Shown here: positions 1 to 7,265 of the stretch, piece after piece | Numbering within the stretch: the stretch's first letter is position 1 | Layout of the letters: each line of letters starts with the position of its first letter | Assembly: GCA_023392185.1 (NCBI GenBank) | Contig: JAEVZP010000042.1 | Location: 1-19,373, forward strand | Origin: Bacteroidota bacterium | Lineage (GTDB): Bacteria > Bacteroidota > Bacteroidia > Chitinophagales > Chitinophagaceae | Reading direction: 5' to 3' | Length of the DNA: 19,373 bases | Made by a program: the position numbers and the translations under genes | Notes under the pieces: generated by a model | Told to the model about the DNA's origin: nothing | Seen by the model: only the letters and a program-made list of their open reading frames with translations | Database searches by the model: none

Positions 1-1
1 C

Positions 2-112
2 GCCTATGTGGCAGCCACGGCTTTGTTGCAGCCGGTGGTGCAGTCGCTGATGTATGGCGAGCCCTGTTCTACCGTGCCGCTTTACAAGAAAAAGCCTGTG
101 GCTAAATCCTAG
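2..112 (+). CDS. C-terminal fragment of an unidentified protein
   Basis: An open frame enters the window from the left and ends at TAG 110-112, giving 36 residues that end in LYKKKPVAKS. The composition (Ala/Val/Leu-rich, then a basic tail) is compatible with the end of a real protein, but nothing in it identifies a family. The next gene starts 80 bp downstream on the same strand. The reading is based only on the open frame and its position, so the call is uncertain. Confidence 0.45.
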   Translation, partial: AYVAATALLQPVVQSLMYGEPCSTVPLYKKKPVAKS

Positions 113-192
113 CCCAACTCCCGGTTATTTTACTTTCAGCTGCTGCGGCAGTCTGTTGTATTCTCCCCACCTCCCTTATTTCGCTTACTGCT

Positions 193-909
193 GTGTTTCG
201 TGCTCTTGGATTTTTATTGCTTTTCCTGCCCCTCACTGTCTTTGGCCAGCAGGGCCCGGCAGGTGCCGCGCCGGATGGATCCACACCGGTAGCTACGCCC
301 ACGCTTCAAAATTTTAAGCTGCTGAACGAATACCTTGATGGAAAAGGAAATATCGTGCGGGTGGTGCAATACACCGAAGGCATCATGCGGGTGCGGCAAA
401 CGATCATCATGCCGATTCCGATCAAACAGGGACAGGTGGTGAAGGTGCGCCCCGACACGATGAAGAAAGAGAAGGTGATGGTACTTGTCAATAAATCTGA
501 TTATTCTCTTCAGGTGTATTATAACGGCCGGGCCATTCGCAATTACAAAGCCGTATTTGGTCCACGCCCCCAGGACGATAAGTGTCGCGAGGGCGATCGC
601 TGCACGCCGGAAGGTTCATTCGTCATCCAAAACATCAACCCGCGCTCGCAGTACAACAAGTTTATGCTGCTGAACTATCCCAACGATTCGTCGCGTGCCA
701 AATTTGCCCGGCTCAAGGCACAGGGTATTCTGCCGGCTTCAGCCACCATTGGGCATTCCATCGGTATCCACGGCATCTGGCCCGGTGGCGACGATATGAT
801 TGAAATGGGCGTGGGCTGGACCGACGGCTGCATTGCCCTGCGCAATTCGGATGTAGATGAACTCTACACGCTGGTGGGAGTCGGCACCAAGGTCTTTATT
901 AAGAAGTAA
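193..909 (+). CDS. secreted L,D-transpeptidase (YkuD family)
   Basis: Predicted peptidoglycan cross-linking or anchoring enzyme acting in the periplasm. The 238-residue product starts with a short hydrophobic signal peptide (residues 1-18, ending VFG/QQ). A YkuD-type catalytic domain occupies roughly residues 95-238. The family signature is visible as H188-S-I-G-I-H193-G, followed by the catalytic cysteine in TDGC213IALRN, where the family usually has S-H/D-G-C-I/V-R-L/M. Residues 20-90 form a proline- and threonine-containing linker with no recognised fold. The start is GTG at 193, chosen because it precedes the signal peptide directly and no upstream in-frame start exists. The gene stands alone: a 105-bp gap with two TTCCGGAA palindromes separates it from nfi. 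Substrate specificity (cross-linking versus protein anchoring) cannot be read from the sequence. Confidence 0.88.
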   Translation: MFRALGFLLLFLPLTVFGQQGPAGAAPDGSTPVATPTLQNFKLLNEYLDGKGNIVRVVQYTEGIMRVRQTIIMPIPIKQGQVVKVRPDTMKKEKVMVLVNKSDYSLQVYYNGRAIRNYKAVFGPRPQDDKCREGDRCTPEGSFVIQNINPRSQYNKFMLLNYPNDSSRAKFARLKAQGILPASATIGHSIGIHGIWPGGDDMIEMGVGWTDGCIALRNSDVDELYTLVGVGTKVFIKK

Positions 910-1014
910 AGCCCCGAAACCGGAAGGCAGGCGCTTCTGTAAGGATGCCGGGATTCCGGAAATATCGCCTGTTTTCCGGAAAAATGCTGGCGCGGTTTCA
1001 TTGACCCGGAGGGC

Positions 1015-1716
1015 ATGACAACCCTTCCTCAAGACTACGATTCGCTTGCACCCACCGAAGCCATTGCGCTCCAACAGGACCTGCGTCACCGTGTGCAGTT
1101 GACACCCCTGCAGAAAAGGATTCAAACCATTGGCGGGGCCGATATTTCTTTTAATAAATACTCCGAAACGGTGTATGCCGGTATTGTGGTGCTTTCTTTT
1201 CCGGACATGCAGGTTTTGCACCGCGAGTCTGTGGTGGCCACGGCGAAGTTTCCCTATGTGCCGGGCCTGCTATCCTTCCGGGAAGTGCCCGCCGTGCTGC
1301 AGGTGTGGGAGAAACTTTCTCACAAACCCGATGTATTGATGCTCGATGGCCACGGCCAGGCACACCCGCGCCGGCTGGGGATTGCCTCTCATTTTGGCGT
1401 CGTAACCGGTGTGCCAACTTTGGGCTGTGGCAAAAGCATTCTGGTAGGGAAGCATGAGCCGCTGCCCGAAGAAGCCGGCGCTGCTGTTCCGCTCGTTCAT
1501 AAGGAAGAGATCGTCGGCATGGTGCTGCGAACCAAGAAAAAAGTCAATCCGGTATATGTATCGGCAGGCAACCTGATGACGCTCGAAGATGCCGTCCACC
1601 TCACCCGGAACTGTGTGGGTAAATACCGGATTCCGGAACCTACGCGTCAGGCACACTTATGGGTAAATGAAGTGCGGCTCCAACACGGCACCTCCGCCCA
1701 ACCGGGCAGCAGCTGA
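1015..1716 (+). CDS. nfi: endonuclease V (deaminated-base repair)
   Basis: Endonuclease V nicks DNA (or RNA) one nucleotide 3' of hypoxanthine produced by adenine deamination and starts alternative excision repair in the cytoplasm. The 233-residue product has the full family signature: GGADISF with the metal-binding D43, then FPYVPGLLSFRE with the wedge-like PY/P region (Y81) and acidic E90, then DGHG-AHPR--G-ASH-G with D111. These match the three conserved carboxylates of the family. Length is normal for bacterial enzymes (about 220-235). The start is ATG 1015, just after a GGAGGG that is too close to be an ideal ribosome binding site. The gene is convergent with the secreted HExxH gene, leaving only 6 bp between the stop codons, with no terminator hairpin seen there. 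Confidence 0.95.
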   Translation: MTTLPQDYDSLAPTEAIALQQDLRHRVQLTPLQKRIQTIGGADISFNKYSETVYAGIVVLSFPDMQVLHRESVVATAKFPYVPGLLSFREVPAVLQVWEKLSHKPDVLMLDGHGQAHPRRLGIASHFGVVTGVPTLGCGKSILVGKHEPLPEEAGAAVPLVHKEEIVGMVLRTKKKVNPVYVSAGNLMTLEDAVHLTRNCVGKYRIPEPTRQAHLWVNEVRLQHGTSAQPGSS

Positions 1717-1722
1717 TTCGAA

Positions 1723-2853
1723 TCAGGGTTTTGAGCTGTGAATCTTCGCCCGTAAGAAAGCATCCCAGTCTTTTCGTTCGAGGCCATATTCTTTCCGGAA
1801 AAGAGTCTCCAGAGTGGGGTAGTCCAGCAGGCGCTCTACACCTGCCACGCCTTCTTTTTCATACACCAGGCCGCACAGTAAACCATTGATAATATGGTCG
1901 ATATGTAGAAAACGATCTTTGGAAACAATTTTGTCGTATTCGGCGAGGTTGGTTTGCGGATATTGCTCCAAATAACCCCGTAGCCGGGTTAGCTGTTGCG
2001 CGAAGGTTTCACCGAGGCCGCCCGCGAGATAATAAATCAGCCCGTGGTTGAGCGGTGAGCGACCATAAACCGGGTTGAGATACAGGTGTAAAACTTCATG
2101 GAAATAGGCTTCGCCGAGCCCCTGACAGTAGATGATCCGGCTGTCTTCATCGGCATAGCCGGAAGGGGCTGCTTCATCGCTGCCGACGGCAAAATCCAGT
2201 CCCTTCATCCGGGCGAGCTCGCGGGCATTTTGCGCGAAATAATACCGGAAAGGCTTCGCCGGTTTGAAACCCCATTCCTTTTCAAAGGCCTGCATCTGCC
2301 GGAGGAGCGAATCGCTTCTTTGTTTGTTGAAGGTCAGGCCGGCCGGAAAAGTATAGTAAACAGGGCCGTTTACCACCGTGCGATAACCCGTAGCATGGTG
2401 TTCGAGTTCGGTATGAAAACGCACCCCTTCCGCATCGCGGTATACATAATGGTTGGCAATGGCAAAAGGCGAAAGCACAGCATCATTTTGCCAGGCAAAA
2501 AGGGTTTTGAGGTGTGTATATTTTCCGGCCGGTTGCGCATAGAATATCGTAGCCAGATCGGCCATCCGATAGGTATTTCCGTCTGAGGAAATGGCGTGGA
2601 TGATCGGGTCGGGAACAGGAAAGTCGCGACACTGTGCCGGCGTAAACCACTGGCAAAAATCCATCGGTGCTTTTTTGGGAAAACTGCCTGCATAGCGTTG
2701 CAGAAAAGCCGTTGCCTCCCGTACCTGCGGATGGGTAGTGTCCAGAAACGGGCTTACGGCCAGCAACTGTGCTGCGGCCTGCCCGAGGCTGCATCCGCAA
2801 AGCATCATGCAGACCAGCAGGCAGTGCTTACCGAAATTGAAACGCTTTTTCAC
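1723..2853 (-). CDS. secreted HExxH protein, probable zinc metallopeptidase
   Basis: A 376-residue exported protein. Residues 1-28 are a signal peptide with a basic start and a hydrophobic stretch containing CMMLCGCSL, so a lipoprotein is also possible. A gluzincin-like zinc site is visible: H252-E-V-L-H256, followed 26 residues later by GGLGE282, whose glutamate is a plausible third ligand. The HEVLH helix is preceded by a YFHEVLH context typical of peptidase folds. No named peptidase family was recognised, so the substrate is unknown. It starts 16 bp after the stop of the DUF4328 gene on the same strand, which suggests cotranscription. Catalytic activity is inferred only from the metal-binding pattern. 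Confidence 0.7.
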   Translation of the reverse strand: MKKRFNFGKHCLLVCMMLCGCSLGQAAAQLLAVSPFLDTTHPQVREATAFLQRYAGSFPKKAPMDFCQWFTPAQCRDFPVPDPIIHAISSDGNTYRMADLATIFYAQPAGKYTHLKTLFAWQNDAVLSPFAIANHYVYRDAEGVRFHTELEHHATGYRTVVNGPVYYTFPAGLTFNKQRSDSLLRQMQAFEKEWGFKPAKPFRYYFAQNARELARMKGLDFAVGSDEAAPSGYADEDSRIIYCQGLGEAYFHEVLHLYLNPVYGRSPLNHGLIYYLAGGLGETFAQQLTRLRGYLEQYPQTNLAEYDKIVSKDRFLHIDHIINGLLCGLVYEKEGVAGVERLLDYPTLETLFRKEYGLERKDWDAFLRAKIHSSKP

Positions 2854-2869
2854 CTGTAGCTTTTTCCTG

Positions 2870-3649
2870 CTAAATCAATGCCGCTGTTGCCGGAGAAGCC
2901 GTCGGGAGCGTGATCCTTTCATCTCCTTTTACGCCATAAAGCAACGGCTCGGTTTGGGCATAACTCTTCACAATCCGGATGGCCAGGACGGCTGCAACGA
3001 TGCTGCATACATTTGCCGTCATGCTCAGTGCGGTTGCCCACCTATAATCGTTCACCGAGGCTGCTTCCCGGACAAGGTAATAAAAGATATTATTGAAAAA
3101 ACCGCTGCCCAGCCACAAGGCCCACCAAAAGCCAATCTTACGGGTCGTAAGCGACTGCGGCACCACCTGATCTTCGTTTTGGAGCAGGCGTCTGGATTCT
3201 ACAAACAGCTCCTGCATGATGTGATAGGGCCGACCGAGGTTGATGAACGGCACAAACCAGGCACCGGCGGCCCATCCGTCGGTATGCGAAAGATTGTCTG
3301 CTTTTTGGTGCAGATTGAAATACGCTCTGCGAAACCATCTGATGAAAAGAATACCGGTTACGACGGCTACGGCTACCTGCAACAGTCGCACCAGTTGCTC
3401 CCGCATATCATTGAGTTGCGCCGAAAAAGTTGTGATTCCTTCCCCGCTGTTCACGCGGGAAAGCAAGCTAAACTGCAGATATCCCGATCCAAAGGCAAGG
3501 ATATGAACCGTCAGTGCAATCCAAAGAAAACCAATAGTGTATTCCGCACGTTTGGCATTGGGACGGAGCGGCTGTGGGGCAGGACGAAAAGCGTATTCCA
3601 AAGGGATAAGGGATAAGGTTCTCAAATTTAAATGCAGGCGTGCAGTCAT
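2870..3649 (-). CDS. DUF4328 family membrane protein
   Basis: A polytopic membrane protein with the DUF4328 layout. The N-terminal LRPNAKRAEYTIGFLWIAL segment begins the domain. A central FIRWFRRAYFNL follows, then GAWFVPFINLGRPYHIMQEL, the characteristic W-x-VP-x-INL-x-RPY block. Four to five hydrophobic helices are visible. Function is unknown for the family. The frame stays open to 3727, but those extra codons run through the terminator of the ribosomal operon, so the ATG at 3649 was preferred; a start slightly further in is possible because the domain begins about 30 residues later. The gene leads a likely two-gene unit with the secreted HExxH gene, 16 bp downstream. Confidence 0.8.
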   Translation of the reverse strand: MTARLHLNLRTLSLIPLEYAFRPAPQPLRPNAKRAEYTIGFLWIALTVHILAFGSGYLQFSLLSRVNSGEGITTFSAQLNDMREQLVRLLQVAVAVVTGILFIRWFRRAYFNLHQKADNLSHTDGWAAGAWFVPFINLGRPYHIMQELFVESRRLLQNEDQVVPQSLTTRKIGFWWALWLGSGFFNNIFYYLVREAASVNDYRWATALSMTANVCSIVAAVLAIRIVKSYAQTEPLLYGVKGDERITLPTASPATAALI

Positions 3650-3676
3650 ACAAGAAGCCCGGAAACCTTTATGGAT

Positions 3677-3718
3677 AAAAAAAGCGCTGTTTCCGGAAAA
3701 GGAAACAGCGCTTTTTTT
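3677..3718 (-). terminator. intrinsic terminator behind rpsB
   Basis: A perfect 18-bp inverted repeat (AAAAAAAGCGCTGTTTCC and its complement) encloses a 6-nt loop. Read on the - strand it forms a GC-rich hairpin followed by a run of seven T, the classic intrinsic form. It lies 24 bp after the rpsB stop. The A/T arms make it equally good on the other strand. The loop and arm together contain the TTCCGGAA motif found throughout the window. Confidence 0.92.
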
Positions 3719-3742
3719 AAGAGTCAAGCTTTGTGCTGCGGA

Positions 3743-4669
3743 TTACACGCGGCGACCTGCATTCGGGCCACCCACTCCGCGGCTCGGACGACCCGCGCCT
3801 TGCTTCGGACGGCCGCTGCCGCCAGAGGCATGACCGGAACGGCCCCGACCCCCACGGCCACCTTCGCCGCGTTCGCCCCGACCGCCTTCGTTGGTATCGC
3901 CGTCTTCGTCGGCAGACATCATGCGGTCTTCGGTACCTTCTTCGGCAGCGTCTTCTTCACCGGCTTCTTTGGCCTGTGCACGCTCTTCGAGGCCCTCCAT
4001 AATGGCGGCTACGAGGTAGTTGGTCACGATAGCGATCGACTTGGTAGCGTCGTCGTTGGCCGGAACAGCGAAGTCTACTTTAGAAGGATCGGAGTTGGTA
4101 TCCACCATAGCGAAGGTGGTGATACCGAGACGTTTGGCTTCCGCCAGTGCGATGTGCTCATGGGTGATGTCCACCATAAAGATGGCGGCTGGCGTGCGGC
4201 TCATCTGCGAGATACCGCCCAGAACCTTATCCATCTTGTCGCGGCTGCGCGTCAGCGTCAGGCGCTCTTTTTTGGTTACAGAGTCCATCGTGCCGTCGGC
4301 CAGCATTTTGTCGATGGTCTGCATTTTCTTTACCGAGCGGCGAATCGTGTTGAAGTTGGTGAGCATCCCGCCCAACCAGCGGTCGGTAACGAAGGGCATG
4401 CCTACCTTTTGCGCCGCCTCGGCAACGATTTCTTTCGCCTGCTTTTTGGTGGCCACAAACATGATTTTCTTACCGCTCTTGGCAATTTGCTTCAGGGCAG
4501 CAGCGCTTTCTTCCAGACCTTCGATGGTCTTGTTGAGATCGATGATGTGAATGCCGTTTTTCTCCGCGAAGATGTAAGGCAGCATCTTCGGGTTCCATTT
4601 TTTCTTCAGGTGGCCAAAGTGAACACCGGCTTCCAGCAGCTGCTGGTGAAGGCTTTTATTTTCTTCCAT
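3743..4669 (-). CDS. rpsB: 30S ribosomal protein S2 with RGG-rich tail
   Basis: Component of the small ribosomal subunit. Residues 1 to about 228 match S2, from LLEAGVHFGHLKKKWNPKMLPYIF through IFMVDITHEHIALAEAKRLGI and FAMVDTNSDP to a final helix with TNYLVAAIMEG. Bacterial S2 is usually about 230-270 residues; this one has 308. The extra C-terminal part is first acidic (EEDAAEEGTED) and then a low-complexity Gly/Arg-rich tail with repeated GRG, GGRGGRG and RPSRG motifs. It is the last gene of rplM-rpsI-rpsB; elongation factor Ts (tsf), often the next gene, is absent, and a terminator follows at once. The start is ATG 4669, which fits the family N-terminus. Confidence 0.97.
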   Translation of the reverse strand: MEENKSLHQQLLEAGVHFGHLKKKWNPKMLPYIFAEKNGIHIIDLNKTIEGLEESAAALKQIAKSGKKIMFVATKKQAKEIVAEAAQKVGMPFVTDRWLGGMLTNFNTIRRSVKKMQTIDKMLADGTMDSVTKKERLTLTRSRDKMDKVLGGISQMSRTPAAIFMVDITHEHIALAEAKRLGITTFAMVDTNSDPSKVDFAVPANDDATKSIAIVTNYLVAAIMEGLEERAQAKEAGEEDAAEEGTEDRMMSADEDGDTNEGGRGERGEGGRGGRGRSGHASGGSGRPKQGAGRPSRGVGGPNAGRRV

Positions 4670-4703
4670 TGTAGGTAGACTGAAGTCGTTTTGAGAAGTA
4701 CCA

Positions 4704-4772
4704 AGTAGAAAGTATCAAGCGGAAGCGAAAAACCTCCCAGGGGCTTGTTTGAAAATCTTGATACTTGCTACT
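4704..4772 (-). repeat. inverted repeat between rpsI and rpsB
   Basis: Two 16-bp arms, 4704-4719 and 4757-4772, are complementary at 15 of 16 positions and are separated by 37 nt. Further copies of the GTATCA word lie beside the outer arm (about 4776-4788). The structure sits inside the operon in the 124-bp rpsI-rpsB gap. There is no T run, so it is not a standard terminator; it could be an attenuator, an RNA-processing site or a dispersed repeat. Confidence 0.65.
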
Positions 4773-4793
4773 AAATACCTGATACTTAATAGA

Positions 4794-5186
4794 TTAGCGT
4801 TTAGAGAACTGGAACGAACGACGGGCTTTGCGCTTACCGAATTTCTTACGCTCCACCATGCGGGGGTCGCGGGTCATCAGACCTTCTTTCTTCAGCAGCG
4901 GACGATACGTTTCATCCATTTGGGTCAGGGCGCGGGCAATCGCGAGTTTGATCGCTTCCGCCTGTCCTTTCTGACCGCCACCGTTTACAGTTACCACTAC
5001 GTCAAAACCAGTAGCAGCGCCTTCGATGGTTTTCAGGGGCAATTCAACCTGATTTTGCAGGTACATTACCGGAAAATACGCTTTATATTCTTTGCCATTC
5101 ACGGTTACGTTACCGGTTCCTTTGGCCATATACACCCGGGCAACCGCGTTTTTGCGGCGACCTACGGCGTTTTTTTGCTTTTCCAT
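4794..5186 (-). CDS. rpsI: 30S ribosomal protein S9
   Basis: Small-subunit protein whose C-terminal tail reaches the P-site tRNA. The 130-residue product has the family hallmarks: GRRKNAVARVYMAKGTGNVTVNG at the N-terminus, VNGGGQKGQAEAIKLAIARAL in the middle, LTRDPRMVERKKFGKRKARRSFQFSKR at the end, with the expected terminal SKR. Length is normal. It lies 50 bp after rplM and 124 bp before rpsB on the same strand, as in the usual operon. Confidence 0.98.
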   Translation of the reverse strand: MEKQKNAVGRRKNAVARVYMAKGTGNVTVNGKEYKAYFPVMYLQNQVELPLKTIEGAATGFDVVVTVNGGGQKGQAEAIKLAIARALTQMDETYRPLLKKEGLMTRDPRMVERKKFGKRKARRSFQFSKR

Positions 5187-5236
5187 TCGGGGGAATTAAA
5201 AGTCTCTGGAAATAATTTTGAAAACAGAGGGAAGAC

Positions 5237-5707
5237 TTAGGCTTTTTGCTTCGATTTGATGCCTTCGATCGTCATCGGCTGCGGCTTTTGGGCAGCATGC
5301 GGATGCTCAGCACCTTCATACACAAACAACTTTTTGTACATCGCACGGCCGAGGCGGTTTTTCGGCAGCATGCCTTTTACAGCGCGCTCGATAGCTACGT
5401 TCGGACGACGGGCCAGCAGCTTCTTGGCCGTTTCGCCTTTCTGGCCGCCGGGATAGCCCGAATAAGTCAGGTATTCTTTGTCTTCCAGCTTGTTGCCGGT
5501 AAACACCACTTTTCCGGAATTCACTACGATTACATAGTCGCCACAGTCGAAGTGAGGCGTGTAATACGCTTTGTTCTTGCCACGCAGCACGTGGGCAATT
5601 TTAGAGGCCATACGCCCCATGGTCTGATTGGTAGCATCTACCACATACCAGTTGCGCTCCACGATCTTTTCGTTGGCACTCTGGGTTTTAAAGCTAAGGT
5701 GTCGCAT
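5237..5707 (-). CDS. rplM: 50S ribosomal protein L13
   Basis: Early-assembling large-subunit protein. The product has 156 residues with WYVVDATNQTMGRMASKIAHVLRG near the N-terminus, TPHFDCGDYVIVVNS, TGNKLEDKEYLTYSGYPGG, and MLPKNRLGRAMYKKLFVYEGAEHPHAAQKP, which are clear L13 blocks. The frame is open further upstream to 5755, but the ATG at 5707 gives the usual Bacteroidota N-terminus (M-x-x-L-S-F/Y-K-T). The longer form would need translation of the leader. First gene of the ribosomal operon, with a good promoter 64 bp before the start. Confidence 0.97.
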   Translation of the reverse strand: MRHLSFKTQSANEKIVERNWYVVDATNQTMGRMASKIAHVLRGKNKAYYTPHFDCGDYVIVVNSGKVVFTGNKLEDKEYLTYSGYPGGQKGETAKKLLARRPNVAIERAVKGMLPKNRLGRAMYKKLFVYEGAEHPHAAQKPQPMTIEGIKSKQKA

Positions 5708-5771
5708 TGCTTTTTTAAAAGAAAAACAGATTGGTTGCAACCGGACAGAATACACCCGGCTGACAGGGGCG

Positions 5772-5779
5772 CAAAGGTA
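5772..5779 (-). promoter_or_regulatory. -7 box of the rplM operon
   Basis: On the - strand the sequence reads TACCTTTG, an exact match to the Bacteroidota primary sigma factor -7 element (TAnnTTTG). It would start transcription near 5766 and give a leader of about 58 nt before the rplM ATG. A -33 TTTG is only partly matched (TTTA in an AT-rich stretch about 5800). The 5780-5964 gap beyond it shows no gene. Confidence 0.7.
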
Positions 5780-5964
5780 GGTCGTTTATTTCTATAAATA
5801 AGCATTCTTGCATGAAAAATTTTTCTTTGGAACCATAATGGCGCTGATAATCAACGCATTTTTGACCCAAAAATTTCACAGCCAGATGTGCAGACCCATC
5901 TTTCAGGTACCGTAGAAGCCGCTCTGCACCCTATTTCGACCCTTCTTAGAGGACGCACCGGAAA

Positions 5965-7182
5965 TCAGCGGCCTGTTTCCCGGAAAAAATCAATAAAACC
6001 AATCCCCTGCTGTTGGAAATCAAAATTGCTTTGCTGTATCCGCAGGATGTGTTCGCGAAGCTGATGGAGCGCTTCCGGCGGCAGATCGCGCAGCACCGGC
6101 AACTGGTTTTCCAATGCCTCGGCGTTTCCGGCAGGCAGGGTCCATCCGATTTTGTGTTGTTGAATCAGAGCGGCGCCTTCGCTGCCGCCCAGGAAAATGA
6201 CCGGCAAGCCGCCGGCAAGTGCCGCATAGATCTTACTTGGCACCGCTCCATATACCGGGGTGCGCAGCGAAGCCAGGGCAAAGTCGTAATGCGGCAATTT
6301 CCGGAACATTTCTTCCGGGGAAAGCAACCCTTTATAAAAAATACCGCGTTCCGGGTGTTGCCGTGCAAAGTCTTCCAGCGTACACCGGTCCACCCCGTCG
6401 CCATAGAGATGAAGCTCCAGATCGTATGCCGCAAAGTTCACCTGCATGGCCAGGTCCAGAATGCCCTGCACCGGCCCGATAAGGCCGGCATATACAATCC
6501 TGCGACGCCCGTATGGGGAGGGCGGAATGCAGGTAAGCTGGCCGACTGCCCCGAAGGGCAGATTCCGGTATAGAAAAGCCGGCTTCGCCACCGGGCTGTG
6601 CTCCCGGATGTAATGCAGGATTTCTGCCGATTGCCCCATCCAGCCTTCGGCCCGCGCCAGGAGCCAGCGCTCGGCTTTTTGCAAACTCTGGTAGAGCGGT
6701 CCTTCCCGCAAGGCGCCCAGTTCTTTGGCAGTCAGCGGCCACAGGTCCGAGATATTGAGCAGGTAAGGAATACCGTAGCGCCGGGCCAGCCAGGCGCCAC
6801 ACAGCGCCAGCGGCAAGGGCGGCGATGAAATAATTATCCGCCCCGGCCGAAACGACTTGATAAAAGCCCCGCCATAACGCATTAAAGCACCGGAAAGCGA
6901 AAAAAGACTGCTGGTTCGCTTCACGCGGCTGGTGGAGTGAGAAGGAGAAAACGGCATCCGGCAAACGGTGATGCCTTCCACCGATTCGGTCAGAAGGCTG
7001 CCGGCTTCCTGATATTGCGCGAAAATGCGTCCGGTTGGGTAGTTGGGCATGCCTGCCAGCACGGCCACTTCATAGCCTGCATCGCGCAACAGATGCGCCA
7101 TGCCCTGCATGCGCAAAGGAGCCGCGCCGATTTCGGGCGGATAACTGTTACAAACCAAAAGGACGCGGGCGGAAACGGACAC
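5965..7182 (-). CDS. GT4 glycosyltransferase, WbuB-like
   Basis: Probable cytoplasmic glycosyltransferase for cell-surface polysaccharide. The 405-residue product has two Rossmann-like halves. The N-terminal half starts RVLLVCNSYPPEIGAAPLRM, the typical opening of WbuB-type enzymes, and continues with VLAGMPNYPTGRI and NISDLWP. The C-terminal half has IVYAGLIGPVQGIL, LHLYGDGVDR and the donor-binding region YGAVPSKIYAALAGGLPVIFLGGSEGA. The upstream frame is open to 7299 and overlaps the ABC gene. The GTG at 7182 was chosen because the Rossmann strand begins a few residues later and a -7 box lies just upstream. The sugar substrate cannot be inferred. It may follow the ABC exporter and the membrane protein in one envelope-related group. 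Confidence 0.85.
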   Translation of the reverse strand: MSVSARVLLVCNSYPPEIGAAPLRMQGMAHLLRDAGYEVAVLAGMPNYPTGRIFAQYQEAGSLLTESVEGITVCRMPFSPSHSTSRVKRTSSLFSLSGALMRYGGAFIKSFRPGRIIISSPPLPLALCGAWLARRYGIPYLLNISDLWPLTAKELGALREGPLYQSLQKAERWLLARAEGWMGQSAEILHYIREHSPVAKPAFLYRNLPFGAVGQLTCIPPSPYGRRRIVYAGLIGPVQGILDLAMQVNFAAYDLELHLYGDGVDRCTLEDFARQHPERGIFYKGLLSPEEMFRKLPHYDFALASLRTPVYGAVPSKIYAALAGGLPVIFLGGSEGAALIQQHKIGWTLPAGNAEALENQLPVLRDLPPEALHQLREHILRIQQSNFDFQQQGIGFIDFFRETGR

Positions 7183-7191
7183 GGGAAGAAG

Positions 7192-7199
7192 CAAAGATA
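7192..7199 (-). promoter_or_regulatory. -7 box before the glycosyltransferase
   Basis: The - strand reads TATCTTTG, an exact TAnnTTTG element, ending 9 nt before the proposed GTG start. Transcription would begin only a few bases before the start codon, giving an almost leaderless mRNA. No -33 TTTG at the normal distance was found, so the call is moderate. Confidence 0.5.
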
Positions 7200-7265
7200 A
7201 AAACGCCTTTTTCGGTTTGGGCCCCAAAGGCAGACACTCTTTTGTTTTAGGCCAGCAGGGCCTTC

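Noticed and set aside
593..602. GCGATCGC in the L,D-transpeptidase gene as a cyanobacterial HIP1 site
   Set aside because: A single occurrence noted, in a genome that does not look cyanobacterial; the iterated palindrome here is TTCCGGAA.
3650..3727. Start of the DUF4328 gene at 3727
   Set aside because: The first codons would lie in the terminator hairpin of rpsB and are not part of the domain.
2098..4678. Long open frames on the + strand opposite the HExxH, DUF4328 and rpsB genes
   Set aside because: They are shadows of well-supported genes on the - strand and resemble no protein family.
5708..5755. Longer L13 start at 5755
   Set aside because: The family N-terminus fits ATG 5707; the upstream part is leader behind the -7 box.
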